Assembly (NCBI GenBank): GCA_001897835.1
Contig: MKUN01000053.1
Span: 62,001-126,000, forward strand
Source: Bacteroidetes bacterium 46-16
GTDB lineage: Bacteria > Bacteroidota > Bacteroidia > Chitinophagales > Chitinophagaceae
Length of the DNA stretch: 64,000 nt
Direction: 5' to 3'
Position 1 is the stretch's first letter. Every line of letters begins with the position of its first letter. The position numbers were made by a program, and so were the translations under genes. This document shows, in pieces, positions 1 to 8,166 of this stretch. Under the pieces are notes generated by a model. The model made no database searches, was not told the DNA's origin, and saw only the letters and a list, made by a program, of their open reading frames with translations.

Positions 1-2
1 CG

Positions 3-3000
3 GTAACCGGCTTGCCCGCAGCTACCTATACCAATATCAGCATTAAGTCATCTACTACATTATGCGTGTCCAATACACTGGCAGGACCGCTGGTTATTAC
101 AGATCCGCCGGGTCCGTCTATTACTGCTTTATCATCAGCCAATACCACTACCTGCGGTGGTAGCGATGGCACGATTACGGTAACAGGTACTGCGCTCACC
201 GGCAACTATACCGTTACCTATACGAGTAGCCTTACCGGTACCACAACTACCGGCCCCATAGCATCTGCTGCCAATACGGTTACTGTTACGGGCTTGCCTG
301 CGGCTTCGTACAGTAATATCAGTATAACATCGTCCACTACGCTTTGTGTTTCAAATATATTGGCGGGCCCGGTGGTGATTGCCGACCCTGCACCGCCTGT
401 TATCAGTGGCACGGCTACCACCGGCACTACCTCCTGCGGTGCAAGTGATGGTAGTTTTACCATACAGGGCTTGTTGCCGAATACCGTGTACGATCTGTAC
501 TACAATAATGCCGCAGTAGGCTTAAACATTACGACAGATGCTTTCGGTGATTATACGCTTACGGGTTTAACCGCTAATACCTATTTCAATATTTATGTAA
601 TACGGATAAACTGTACTTCAAACATTGTTGGCCCGCTTGTGGTATCCGACCCCGCACCACCTGTTATCAGTGGCGTCACTGCGGCTAATACTACTTCCTG
701 CGGCGGCAGCGATGGCAGCTTTACCATACAGGGCCTTTTGGCAAGTACTGCATATACCCTCTTTTATAATAATGCTGCGGTAGGTCAAAATATTGTGACT
801 GATGTATCAGGCAACTATACCGAGAATGGGCTTGCCGCAAACACTTACTTTAATATCTATGTGATAAGGATAAATTGCACATCCAATATTGTTGGACCGG
901 TTGTGGTATCCGATCCTGCGCCTCCTGCTATTACCGGCACGGTAGCGGGTGGACCTACCTCCTGCCAGGGGGCAAATGGTTATATCACCCTGCAGGGCCT
1001 CTTACCAAATACATCATACCTGGTTACTTACGATGATGGTGCAACAATATATACGCCTACTATCGTATCCGATCCTACCGGTAATGTGATCGTTACAGGG
1101 CTCCCCGCAGGTACATACAATAATTTTACTGTTACACTGAATAACTGCGTATCTAATAATGCAGGTTCGGTAACCATCAGCGATCCTAACCCGCCGGTGG
1201 TGACAGCCGTTACCAATGCGCCGATATGCGAGGGGCAAACCCTGGCGTTCTCCAGTACAGTAACCTTAAATGGTAATCCTGCTGTTGCTAATGCTTATTC
1301 ATGGACAGGGCCTGCTTTTGTTAATCCTGTTAACCAGGCCAACCCGACAGTGATCAATGCCCCGGCAAGTGCTACGGGCGTCTATACTGTTACTGCAACA
1401 ATAGCCAACTGTGTGTCGGCGCCCTTCACTGTACCGGTTACCGTGTATGCTGCGCCCATACCACCTTCTTTCTCGGTTAATACGCCACTATGTTCAGGTA
1501 CCGATCTGCATCTCGATGTAAATAGTCCTGATCCCCAGTTAATATATATATGGACAGGGCCGGGTCTTTCAAGCCCGGATACTGCTACCAATTCAGGTGT
1601 GCCGAATATTCAGGTGCCTGATGCAGGCCAGTATAACCTGAGCGTGGTCAATCCTTATGGTTGCGGGTTACTTGTTCCGTCTACAGTTAATGTAGTGGTC
1701 AACCAGACGCCGAATGCACCTGTTCCGGATGATATTGTTTACTGCCAGGCCGATGTTCCTGTAGCACTAACAGCTACTCCTTCGGGTAATCCTGCCGATA
1801 CGCTTAAATGGTACACCGATCCTGTCGGCGGAGTAGGAAGTACTACTGCACCGGTACCGTCTACAGTTGCAGCAGGTACCTTTACCTGGTATGTAAGCGC
1901 TACCACGCAGCCGGGCTGCGAAGGGGTACGTGCTGTGCAAACAGTTTGGGTGAAACCCAAGCCTTCAGCGCCAGTGACCAATAGCCCTGCATTTACGTAT
2001 TGCCAGTTCGATAGCACTGCTGTTCCTTTGGTGGCGGCCGGTGACTCACTGCAATGGTACACAGTGCCAACAGGTGGCACGCCTGCCGATACCGCACCTG
2101 TACCCCCTACCAATATTGCCGGCGTAACGGTTTGGTATGTAACCCAAACTATTGATGGTTGCGAAAGCAACAGGTTGCCCATATCGGTGACCATTATTCC
2201 TAAGCCTGAGCCACCGCTTACACAGGATGTCACTTATTGCCAGTACGATACAGCATTGGCACTTACAGCAGTGGGTCAAAACCTGCAATGGTATGACAGC
2301 CCGCAGCCTGGCGTATTACCGCTGGCTGCTGCACCGGTACCGCCTACCGGCATAGCTGCTGTAACCACCTGGTATGTGAGCCAGGTGGTGAATGGTTGCG
2401 AGAGCGACCGTGCCCCGCTTAAAGTGACGGTATTCTATAAGCCTACTGCAGGTATCATTAGTTCCCGCGACGAGGTTTGCCAGGGCGATACATTGCTTAT
2501 CAGCTATGTGGGTAACGGCAGCAGTACTACTACATATGATTGGAACTGGCCTCTGGGCAGTGTAATCGTAAATGGTACGGGACAAGGGCCATATATAGTG
2601 CGCTTCAATGCTATTGGCATATTCGATATTACCCTGGTAGCCAGTGAGGATGGCTGCTTTAGCCCTGTGGCTAGTCATACCATTACGGTTAAACAGACCC
2701 CTGAGCTTACACTAAATCTGCGTAATAATATTGTTTGTACCGATGACCCGGCCTATGTAGATATAGATATGATAGACATGGAAGTGAAGAACTATTTATG
2801 GGATATTGACGGGGCTTATTTATCCGGAGGTGATACATCCATTGATGGTAAAGGCCCTTACTATTTGAACTGGAGCGCTCCCGGGCAGCATATTATATCA
2901 TTGGAAGTAACAGCTAAAAATAGCTGTAAGAATAAAACGATGGATACCGTTATCGTGCATGAGCGGCCTGAGGCTAAGATCAATAGCTCAATTAGCGAAG

Positions 3001-3485
3001 CAATATGTTCCGGCGAAGATGTAGAACTCTCGGCCAGCATCAACAACAGCAAGTACCAGTATAAATGGCAGCCACTGCAGATGTTCGATTACGATTACAA
3101 CAGCCCTGTGGTAAAAGTTCATGCTGACAGGAGTGTGTACGTGAGCCTTGAAGTGACCAACGAATATGGCTGCACAAGTATGGATAGCCTTTGGCTGCAA
3201 ACCAAACCTTGTTGCGAATTGTTATTGCCCACGGCATTTTCACCTAACGGCGATGGTAAGAACGATCTTTTCCGTATCCTGAATCCTGGCAGGCATAAGT
3301 TGGTAAGCCTGCAGGTATATAACCGTTACGGGCAGGAGGTATTCTCTACCAGTGATGAGACCAATGGTTGGAATGGCAGTTACAACGGTGTAGCACAGGA
3401 TATAGGTGTATACCAGTTCTTGGTAAAATATTACTGCGATGGTAAAGAAACTTATCTTAAGGGCGATGTGACTTTGGTGAGATAG
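3..3485 (+). CDS. T9SS type B sorting domain protein, 5'-partial repeat adhesin
   Basis: The reading frame is open at the left edge of the window, so this is the C-terminal part of a larger secreted surface protein. The first ~390 visible residues are near-identical modules of ~85-90 residues, each with a SCGGSDGSFTIQG-like core and ending in DPAPPVIS, similar to SprB-type repeats. Next come Ig-like modules with a YCQ...LQWYTVPTGG...GCES pattern, then PKD-like segments. The last ~85 residues are the CHU_C / gliding-motility C-terminal domain (LLPTAFSPNGDGKND ... YLKGDVTLVR), the type B signal for export by T9SS and anchoring at the cell surface. The protein at 51.0-55.7 kb shares the same C-terminal architecture. 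A terminator follows directly. Ligand and role (adhesion, gliding) cannot be told from sequence. Confidence 0.9.
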   Translation, partial: VTGLPAATYTNISIKSSTTLCVSNTLAGPLVITDPPGPSITALSSANTTTCGGSDGTITVTGTALTGNYTVTYTSSLTGTTTTGPIASAANTVTVTGLPAASYSNISITSSTTLCVSNILAGPVVIADPAPPVISGTATTGTTSCGASDGSFTIQGLLPNTVYDLYYNNAAVGLNITTDAFGDYTLTGLTANTYFNIYVIRINCTSNIVGPLVVSDPAPPVISGVTAANTTSCGGSDGSFTIQGLLASTAYTLFYNNAAVGQNIVTDVSGNYTENGLAANTYFNIYVIRINCTSNIVGPVVVSDPAPPAITGTVAGGPTSCQGANGYITLQGLLPNTSYLVTYDDGATIYTPTIVSDPTGNVIVTGLPAGTYNNFTVTLNNCVSNNAGSVTISDPNPPVVTAVTNAPICEGQTLAFSSTVTLNGNPAVANAYSWTGPAFVNPVNQANPTVINAPASATGVYTVTATIANCVSAPFTVPVTVYAAPIPPSFSVNTPLCSGTDLHLDVNSPDPQLIYIWTGPGLSSPDTATNSGVPNIQVPDAGQYNLSVVNPYGCGLLVPSTVNVVVNQTPNAPVPDDIVYCQADVPVALTATPSGNPADTLKWYTDPVGGVGSTTAPVPSTVAAGTFTWYVSATTQPGCEGVRAVQTVWVKPKPSAPVTNSPAFTYCQFDSTAVPLVAAGDSLQWYTVPTGGTPADTAPVPPTNIAGVTVWYVTQTIDGCESNRLPISVTIIPKPEPPLTQDVTYCQYDTALALTAVGQNLQWYDSPQPGVLPLAAAPVPPTGIAAVTTWYVSQVVNGCESDRAPLKVTVFYKPTAGIISSRDEVCQGDTLLISYVGNGSSTTTYDWNWPLGSVIVNGTGQGPYIVRFNAIGIFDITLVASEDGCFSPVASHTITVKQTPELTLNLRNNIVCTDDPAYVDIDMIDMEVKNYLWDIDGAYLSGGDTSIDGKGPYYLNWSAPGQHIISLEVTAKNSCKNKTMDTVIVHERPEAKINSSISEAICSGEDVELSASINNSKYQYKWQPLQMFDYDYNSPVVKVHADRSVYVSLEVTNEYGCTSMDSLWLQTKPCCELLLPTAFSPNGDGKNDLFRILNPGRHKLVSLQVYNRYGQEVFSTSDETNGWNGSYNGVAQDIGVYQFLVKYYCDGKETYLKGDVTLVR

Positions 3486-3505
3486 AAACCCGGAAATATG
3501 GTTGG

Positions 3506-3542
3506 GACCGGGCTGCTTGTATAGGTGGCCCGGTCTTTTTTT
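3506..3542 (+). terminator. Rho-independent terminator after the T9SS type B gene
   Basis: GACCGGGC (3506-3513) pairs with GCCCGGTC (3528-3535) and is followed by seven Ts. It ends transcription of the upstream plus-strand adhesin. It touches the 3' end of the convergent hldD gene, whose strand has no T-run here. Confidence 0.85.
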
Positions 3543-4521
3543 AGAAGCAGCTGTTGCGCTCCAGGTAAAAGGCCACGTATTCCCTTATGCCATCTTCTAT
3601 AGTGCAGAAGGGGCGGTCATAGCCTGTTTGCAGGAATTGGTGCATATCGGCCTGGGTGTAATACTGGTACTTATCGCGTATGTCTTCAGGGGTGTCTATA
3701 TACACAATATTCTCAGGCTTGCGCAGCACTTTGAATATGGCCCTTACCAGGTCTTTGAAACTGCGGGCCTTGCCGGTGCCGGCATTGTAGAGTCCATTGC
3801 CCGGGTGCTGCACCATCAGCCACAGGCATATACGGGCCACATCGCGCACATAGATGAAGTCGCGCATCTGCTCCCCATCTGCAAACTCAGGGTTGTGCGA
3901 GCGGAACAGCTTTACCTCGCCCTTCTCTTTGATCTGCCTGTAAGCGTGAAAGACCACTGATGCCATCCTGCCCTTGTGATATTCATTAGGGCCGTACACA
4001 TTGAAGAATTTAACCCCGGCCCAATGCGGCGGGGCATCTTGTTGCTGCTGCGCCCACATATCGAACTCCTGTTTCGATACGGCATAGGGGTTAAGCGGCC
4101 GCAGCACACTTATGTCGGCCATGCTATCGCTGTAGCCATGCTCGCCATTACCGTAGGTAGCTGCCGATGAGGCATATACCAGCGGTATATTGTGCCTGGT
4201 GCATAGCGCCCATATCTTTTGAGAGTATTCGAGGTTCAGCTCGCGGAATATTTCATAATCGGGCTCGGTGGTGTCGGTGCGGGCGCCCAGGTGAAACATA
4301 TACTGTATGCTGCCGGGATTTTGCGCATACCAGTCAAAGAACCCGTTGCGGTCCACCTTGTGCAGGTATTGTTTGCCCTCCAGGTTGGGGGCCTTCTGCT
4401 CATTGCTGAAGTCGTCGATCAGTATTAGGTTCTCGTAGCCCACCTGGTTCAGGTAACCGGCAAGATAGCTGCCTATGAATCCTGCTGCACCGGTTATGGC
4501 TATGTTGTCCTCTATCTGCAT
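3541..4521 (-). CDS. hldD: ADP-L-glycero-D-manno-heptose-6-epimerase
   Basis: A 326-residue short-chain dehydrogenase/epimerase of the extended type. The NAD(P)-binding GAAGFIGSYL glycine motif lies at residues ~10-19, a serine-containing SSAATYG segment near 115 and the catalytic Y-x3-K pair in NPYAVSK near 145. The downstream FNVYGPNEYHKGRMASV and RDFIYVRDV segments are characteristic of HldD/RfaD. The enzyme inverts C6'' of ADP-D-glycero-manno-heptose to supply L-glycero-heptose for the lipopolysaccharide inner core, in the cytoplasm. Length matches the family (~310-330). It is convergent with the upstream adhesin, and the small membrane protein gene upstream ends ~20 bp before its start, so the two may be cotranscribed. 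Confidence 0.9.
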   Translation of the reverse strand: MQIEDNIAITGAAGFIGSYLAGYLNQVGYENLILIDDFSNEQKAPNLEGKQYLHKVDRNGFFDWYAQNPGSIQYMFHLGARTDTTEPDYEIFRELNLEYSQKIWALCTRHNIPLVYASSAATYGNGEHGYSDSMADISVLRPLNPYAVSKQEFDMWAQQQQDAPPHWAGVKFFNVYGPNEYHKGRMASVVFHAYRQIKEKGEVKLFRSHNPEFADGEQMRDFIYVRDVARICLWLMVQHPGNGLYNAGTGKARSFKDLVRAIFKVLRKPENIVYIDTPEDIRDKYQYYTQADMHQFLQTGYDRPFCTIEDGIREYVAFYLERNSCF

Positions 4522-4541
4522 TCGCTCATTTACGGTATCGC

Positions 4542-4829
4542 CTAGTGTGCTTCTTCGCTGTGGCTGCTGTCGGCGGCATGCTCCATATGGCCTTCCATTG
4601 CAGGGGCAGCATGTTCTTCGCCGTGCATCGTAGCAGCACCTTCATGTCCTTCCACAGCTTCGGTCTGGTGGCCTTCACCTTCTCCGCCTGCGCTCTCTAC
4701 CTCTACAAAGTTAAGGGCGGCTATGAACAGCCCCGCCAGTATCACTACCAGCCAGAAAGATGAGCGCATAGACGTTACAGAATTCTTTTCCCGGCCATGC
4801 GAAGCTTCGTTATGTGTTTCGTGAGACAT
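4542..4829 (-). CDS. Small membrane protein with His/Glu-rich tail
   Basis: A 95-residue protein. A polar ~22-residue N-terminus precedes one transmembrane helix (residues ~24-46, SFWLVVILAGLFIAALNFV). A low-complexity C-terminal half is dominated by H, E, G, A and M (repeated EGH and GEEHA units). The tail could bind metal ions or interact with charged partners, but I recognise no family. Placement just upstream of hldD on the same strand suggests cotranscription. The start is the first ATG of a frame with no upstream alternative that fits. Confidence 0.7.
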   Translation of the reverse strand: MSHETHNEASHGREKNSVTSMRSSFWLVVILAGLFIAALNFVEVESAGGEGEGHQTEAVEGHEGAATMHGEEHAAPAMEGHMEHAADSSHSEEAH

Positions 4830-4921
4830 TTATTTTCTTGTTTATTGGAATGCTGCAAAAATAGTCGTTTGACTTTATTTCTCTAATACCCTGCTAAAAA
4901 TTAAGCTAAATAATATATAGC

Positions 4922-5449
4922 CTATTTTATGGCTTTTGGCGGCTCCATCACCGTGCCGCATTTGCTGCAGGTACGCTTTTGCTCATCCGCATAGAAGGCT
5001 TCCATTACCGGAGGTAGTTGCGATACGATATCGTTCACGTTCAGCCACTCTTCATATAGCTTGTTGCCGCAGTTTTCGCAAAACCACATGAAGGCATCTT
5101 TTTCATCGCCGCCGCGCACCTTCTCGATCACCAGGCCCACGGTATTGGGGCCGCGCTGGGGCGAGTGGGGCACACCCGCAGGCAGCAGGAACATATCGCC
5201 CTGCTTTATGGGTATATCCACTATTTTGCCATCTTCCTGTATGCGCACCGTTACATCGCCCTCAAGCTGGTAAAATAGCTCCTCGGTATGGTTGTAGTGA
5301 AAGTCTTTACGGCTGTTGGGCCCGCCTACCACCATCACGATGAAGTCGCCCGCATCTTTATATACGCACTGGTTGCCCACAGGCGGCTTCAGCAGGTGGC
5401 GGTGTTCATCTATCCATTGGGCCAGGTTAAAGGGACGTGTTACCGGCAT
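4922..5449 (-). CDS. nbaC: 3-hydroxyanthranilate 3,4-dioxygenase
   Basis: A 175-residue cupin extradiol dioxygenase that opens 3-hydroxyanthranilate to 2-amino-3-carboxymuconate semialdehyde, the step before quinolinate in the kynurenine route to NAD or in tryptophan breakdown. The iron ligands are visible as H51, E57 and H95, spaced and numbered as in the characterised Cupriavidus enzyme. R47 and R99 would hold the substrate carboxylate. A C-terminal rubredoxin-like metal site is seen as CENC (124-127) and CSKC near 162-165, as in bacterial HAAO. No other kynurenine-pathway gene lies in this window. The nearest neighbour on the same strand is the CNNM protein 59 bp upstream. Confidence 0.92.
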   Translation of the reverse strand: MPVTRPFNLAQWIDEHRHLLKPPVGNQCVYKDAGDFIVMVVGGPNSRKDFHYNHTEELFYQLEGDVTVRIQEDGKIVDIPIKQGDMFLLPAGVPHSPQRGPNTVGLVIEKVRGGDEKDAFMWFCENCGNKLYEEWLNVNDIVSQLPPVMEAFYADEQKRTCSKCGTVMEPPKAIK

Positions 5450-5508
5450 ATCGTTTATTTTTTAGTTTATTATCTGCGCTCTGTTACTTTTCACTTTTGG
5501 CTTTTGCC

Positions 5509-6783
5509 TTAAGCCTGCAGCACTTTCAGCTTCACGGTCTCTATCCGGGTATCGCTCACCAGCAGTATATCGAACTCAAAATTATTGATGATGATACGCT
5601 CTTTGATCTTGGGTATCGTTTCGTGCTCCGATATGATGTAGCCCGATAATGTCTCCGACTCCTCGGTAGGGAAGTTGAAGTGGTATTTCTCGTTCAGGTA
5701 CTCCAGTTCCAGCCTGCCTGAGAAGATAAATTCGTTCTCCGATATCTGCTTCTCTACATACTCCTGCACATCATATTCATCATTTATATCGCCGAAGATC
5801 TCCTCCAGCACATCTTCCATGGTCACGATGCCGGCTGTGCCGCCAAACTCGTCCACCACCCAGGCTATGCTCTTGCGCTCGCGGGTGAAGCGGTTCATCA
5901 GGTCCACCGCGCTCATGGCCTCCGGCACAGCCGTTATGGTGTGCAGCACCTCGCGTATGTGCCTGGGGCGGCGGTTCAGGTCCAGGTGGTGCAGGTAGCC
6001 TACTATGTTATCGATATTGCCCTCGTACACGATCATTTTCGAGAGCTTGGTATCTATAAAGCGCTGCCTTACATCCAGTATGGGGGTGCCCACATCCACC
6101 GCCTCTATCTCGTTGCGGGGTATCATGCAGTGGCGTATCTTCACATTCACCAGGTACAGGGCATTTTCAAAGAGCTCCGTATTCAGTTCCTTCACCTCGT
6201 TCTCATGCCCGTGCATGCTCTGCTTCACGAACACCTCGAGGTCCACGCGGTTAAAGACCTGGTGGTTCTCGCGGATGCGCACATTGAAGAGGTACTTGAG
6301 TATGAACTCCGATATCGATACGAAGACCTTGGCCATAGGGTAGAAGATGTAGTACATCAGCAATATGGGGAAGGCGAAGATCACCAGTACCTGCTCGGCC
6401 TTGCTGCGGAATATGGCCTTGGGCAAAAACTCGGCAAAAATGAGGATGATGAGGGTGGCAAAAAACGTATCGAGCAGCAGGTGCACATATTGCGAATTGA
6501 GGGGGTAGGGCAGGCGGTTGAGTATGGGATCGGTAAGCTGGGTCATCAGCAGCGAGTAGATGACCAGCAGCACATTGACGCCTATAAGGCTGGTGCCGAT
6601 GAACTCGGCGGGGTTCTCCATAAAGCGGGCCAGTATGCGGCCGCTGAAGGTGCCCTGCTTCTTGCGCAGCTCTATATTCAGCTTGTTGGCAGAAATAAAT
6701 GCGATCTCGGTGCCGGCAAAGAAGCCGATGAGCAGGATGCAGCCCACTATATACAATACCAGGTGCGTAAGGTCGATCTCCAT
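5509..6783 (-). CDS. CNNM/CorC-type (hemolysin family) membrane protein with CBS domains
   Basis: A 424-residue protein. The N-terminal DUF21/CNNM transmembrane domain has helices at about residues 5-30, 62-85, 95-118 and 125-150. It is followed by a CBS pair (~205-330; the ...VVDEFGGTAGIVTMEDVLEEIFGDI signature is near 290-315) and a C-terminal CorC_HlyC domain (~340-424). The family is linked to Mg/Co ion transport; the hemolysin name is historical. In Bacteroidota this architecture includes GldE, but nothing here separates GldE from the other paralogues. The gene ends 59 bp upstream of the dioxygenase start. Confidence 0.85.
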   Translation of the reverse strand: MEIDLTHLVLYIVGCILLIGFFAGTEIAFISANKLNIELRKKQGTFSGRILARFMENPAEFIGTSLIGVNVLLVIYSLLMTQLTDPILNRLPYPLNSQYVHLLLDTFFATLIILIFAEFLPKAIFRSKAEQVLVIFAFPILLMYYIFYPMAKVFVSISEFILKYLFNVRIRENHQVFNRVDLEVFVKQSMHGHENEVKELNTELFENALYLVNVKIRHCMIPRNEIEAVDVGTPILDVRQRFIDTKLSKMIVYEGNIDNIVGYLHHLDLNRRPRHIREVLHTITAVPEAMSAVDLMNRFTRERKSIAWVVDEFGGTAGIVTMEDVLEEIFGDINDEYDVQEYVEKQISENEFIFSGRLELEYLNEKYHFNFPTEESETLSGYIISEHETIPKIKERIIINNFEFDILLVSDTRIETVKLKVLQA

Positions 6784-6801
6784 AGTTCTGTCTCCAAAGA
6801 T

Positions 6802-6852
6802 AGTTGATTAGGTTGATAAGTTGATTGGTTGACAGGTTGATAAGTTGATTGG
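6802..6852. repeat. Degenerate GTTGATT tandem repeat, left of island
   Basis: Six to seven imperfect 7-9 bp units of the form (A)GGTTGAT / AAGTTGATT follow one another immediately upstream of the CNNM gene start. A similar tract lies at 14243-14292 on the other side of the island. Confidence 0.65.
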
Positions 6853-6893
6853 GGGGCTCTATTACTATTCTCGTCTTTGTCGCTGCCCGCGAG

Positions 6894-6921
6894 GGTTCTT
6901 TTGTCTTGATACAAAAGAACC
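6894..6921. repeat. Perfect inverted repeat (11-bp arms, 6-nt loop)
   Basis: GGTTCTTTTGT (6894-6904) pairs exactly with ACAAAAGAACC (6911-6921) around CTTGAT. From general knowledge, this sequence resembles an intergenic palindrome seen often in Bacteroidota genomes. It has no T-run, so it is not a classical terminator. Confidence 0.6.
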
Positions 6922-7204
6922 AAAAGCTATTCGCGGTAATATGTCTTTTTAATGGTGCTCATGAGACGCTGCGCTAAGTTCAAGGCTGTTGGAAGGAAAG
7001 CTAAAAATGCTCGTTTCGGGCTGAAAAGAGCTATGAGTTCCATCCAATAGCATACCCGGGTGTGAGGAGGACTTTTATGCCAAGTCTATTTCCAAACTTC
7101 AGGAGATGGAGCTCTTTTTTAACCGCCCTACACTCCCATTTTCTTAACGCTTTCTTTCCAAAGGCCGGGGGATTGCAAAGCAATAGGTTTTGGGAGCAAC
7201 TTCC

Positions 7205-7345
7205 GATTTCTGCTTTTATTTAAAACCGGAAGTGTTTTGTGTGAATAATAAACAATTAGTTGTCTCATTGTCAATATCTTAATGCGGGTTATTGCGTGTG
7301 GATTATACTGCTGGTTTGCTTCCACTTTGCTGCAATTTGCTTCTG
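7205..7345. repeat. Dispersed repeat, copy A, left part
   Basis: A 22-bp block at 7220-7241 is identical to 49913-49934. Further matches are spread downstream in the same order, including a GCTTCCACTTT block followed by TTGCAATT-like text. The ACTTCCG ... CGGAAGT segments in both copies form an imperfect inverted repeat. See the matching entry at 49891-50045. Confidence 0.55.
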
Positions 7346-7439
7346 ATTTGCCTCCAATGTTAAAGGGGGCTGCTTTTGGGCCTGTCTTATTTGGCTTTCT
7401 GCCCGTCTTTGCTGGCACAATCATTTAAATAGTACCTGC

Positions 7440-7574
7440 ATGGGCAAGAAGAAGCCTTCGAAGAAGGGGGCCGTGAATTGCCCGAAGCAACAACCTACAA
7501 AGCCTAAAAAACCTAATGATATCACTAAACAGGTGGCCAAAACGCTGGCCGAAATAAAAGTAGAGTTGTCTTAA
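7440..7574 (+). CDS. Lys-rich 44-residue mini-protein (hypothetical)
   Basis: The ATG at 7440 opens a 44-codon frame ending in TAA at 7572-7574. The product begins MGKKKPSKKG, is strongly basic (about a quarter to a third lysine) in its first 30 residues, and ends in an amphipathic ITKQVAKTLAEIKVELS stretch. A strong intrinsic terminator starts five bases after the stop, which supports a real transcription unit. No clear Shine-Dalgarno is seen, as is usual in Bacteroidota. I do not recognise a family. A nucleic-acid-binding role is possible only by charge. Confidence 0.45.
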   Translation: MGKKKPSKKGAVNCPKQQPTKPKKPNDITKQVAKTLAEIKVELS

Positions 7575-7578
7575 ATGG

Positions 7579-7603
7579 GGTGCGCGCAAGCGCACCTCTT
7601 TTT
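7579..7603 (+). terminator. Rho-independent terminator of the mini-gene
   Basis: GGTGCGC (7579-7585), a GCAA tetraloop and GCGCACC (7590-7596) are followed by TCTTTTT. The stem is perfect and GC-rich. Confidence 0.8.
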
Positions 7604-7748
7604 GTGTTATTTCCGGTTTTGTACGCAACTTATTATTTATTCGCTTTTTTCTTATTTCTGATTTGGTGCGAATGAAAAAGTTCCAGTTTTTTTTGGGGTA
7701 ATCAACGGAGATGCAGGCTGGGCGCACCGTATTATATTTCAGTATAAT

Positions 7749-7813
7749 TTCTGGTCGTTTCCGGTTGTCTTTTCAATTGCCGACCAGGAGCGGAGTTCTG
7801 GTCGTTTCCGGTT
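7749..7813. repeat. 18-bp direct repeat pair with an inverted partner between
   Basis: TTCTGGTCGTTTCCGGTT occurs at 7749-7766 and again at 7796-7813. Between them CGACCAG (7781-7787) is the reverse complement of the CTGGTCG inside each repeat. The repeats could be a protein-binding or recombination site at the island edge, or debris of a mobile element. Confidence 0.6.
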
Positions 7814-7867
7814 TTCGAAATTAGCGGCAGTTGGCAGTGGCAGCGTGCAGTGATATTGAGGGCCATA

Positions 7868-7990
7868 GATGTCAAAGAACTAATGCGGATGTAAAGGCAT
7901 CGGCAACATGGTGCCGCCGTTGCTGAAAAAAGCTACGGTGACTGATAAAGTTACGAAATGGGATGGGGGTGTTCCAAATAATGTGGATAA
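7868..7990 (+). pseudogene. Dispersed repeat, copy A, right part with broken mini-ORF
   Basis: ATGTCAAAGAACT at 7869 matches 50102 but runs straight into TAA. Further on, a frame reading KKATVTDKV ... GVPNN corresponds to KKVPVSDKV ... GIPNN of the 50102 copy. The match is in the same order at DNA level (GATAAAGTTACG, TTCCAAATAATG). It looks like a decayed copy of one small gene of unknown function. Confidence 0.45.
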
Positions 7991-8115
7991 GAAGTGACGA
8001 GGGTGAAATTTTCAATGTGTTATGAGTTCTGTTGAATGGAAAGTAATGTCTCAAAAGATATCCACATTTTTTGAAATACAGTGAAAACACGGTATTCTAT
8101 AATAAATGTCTTTTA

Positions 8116-8123
8116 TAAATTTG
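8116..8123 (+). promoter_or_regulatory. Candidate Bacteroidota -7 element for the island operon
   Basis: TAAATTTG fits the TAnnTTTG consensus and lies 43 bases before the first island start codon. No TTG-type -33 element is seen at the right distance, so support is partial. Confidence 0.35.
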
Positions 8124-8166
8124 TAAAAGCAACTATTTGATAGGACTTGAATACAAATAATTAAAG

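Larger units (their letters stand above)
6784..8166. other. Gene-poor flank upstream of the AT-rich island (1.38 kb)
   Basis: This stretch holds repeats and one Lys-rich mini-gene but no convincing larger protein. In order it contains GTTGATT repeats (6802-6852), a perfect inverted repeat (6894-6921), one half of a dispersed repeat (7205-7345), the mini-gene with terminator (7440-7603), 18-bp direct repeats (7749-7813), and the second half of the dispersed repeat with a broken mini-ORF (7868-7990). The minus-strand frames near 7.1-8.1 kb show no recognisable domain and their composition looks like chance. Confidence 0.7.

Noticed and set aside
218-3243. Several antisense frames over the partial adhesin
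   Set aside because: They mirror repeated codons of the real plus-strand protein; no independent start or domain.
5941-6807. 288-residue plus-strand frame antisense to the CNNM gene
   Set aside because: Low-complexity His/Gln/Val text is the complement of the minus-strand coding sequence, which has clear CBS motifs.
7128-7727. Minus-strand frames of 98 and 100 residues
   Set aside because: No domain, no signal, composition like chance; they run antisense to the mini-gene and its terminator.
7872-8090. Minus-strand frame of 72 residues upstream of the island
   Set aside because: It runs opposite to the decayed repeat and shows no protein-like pattern.
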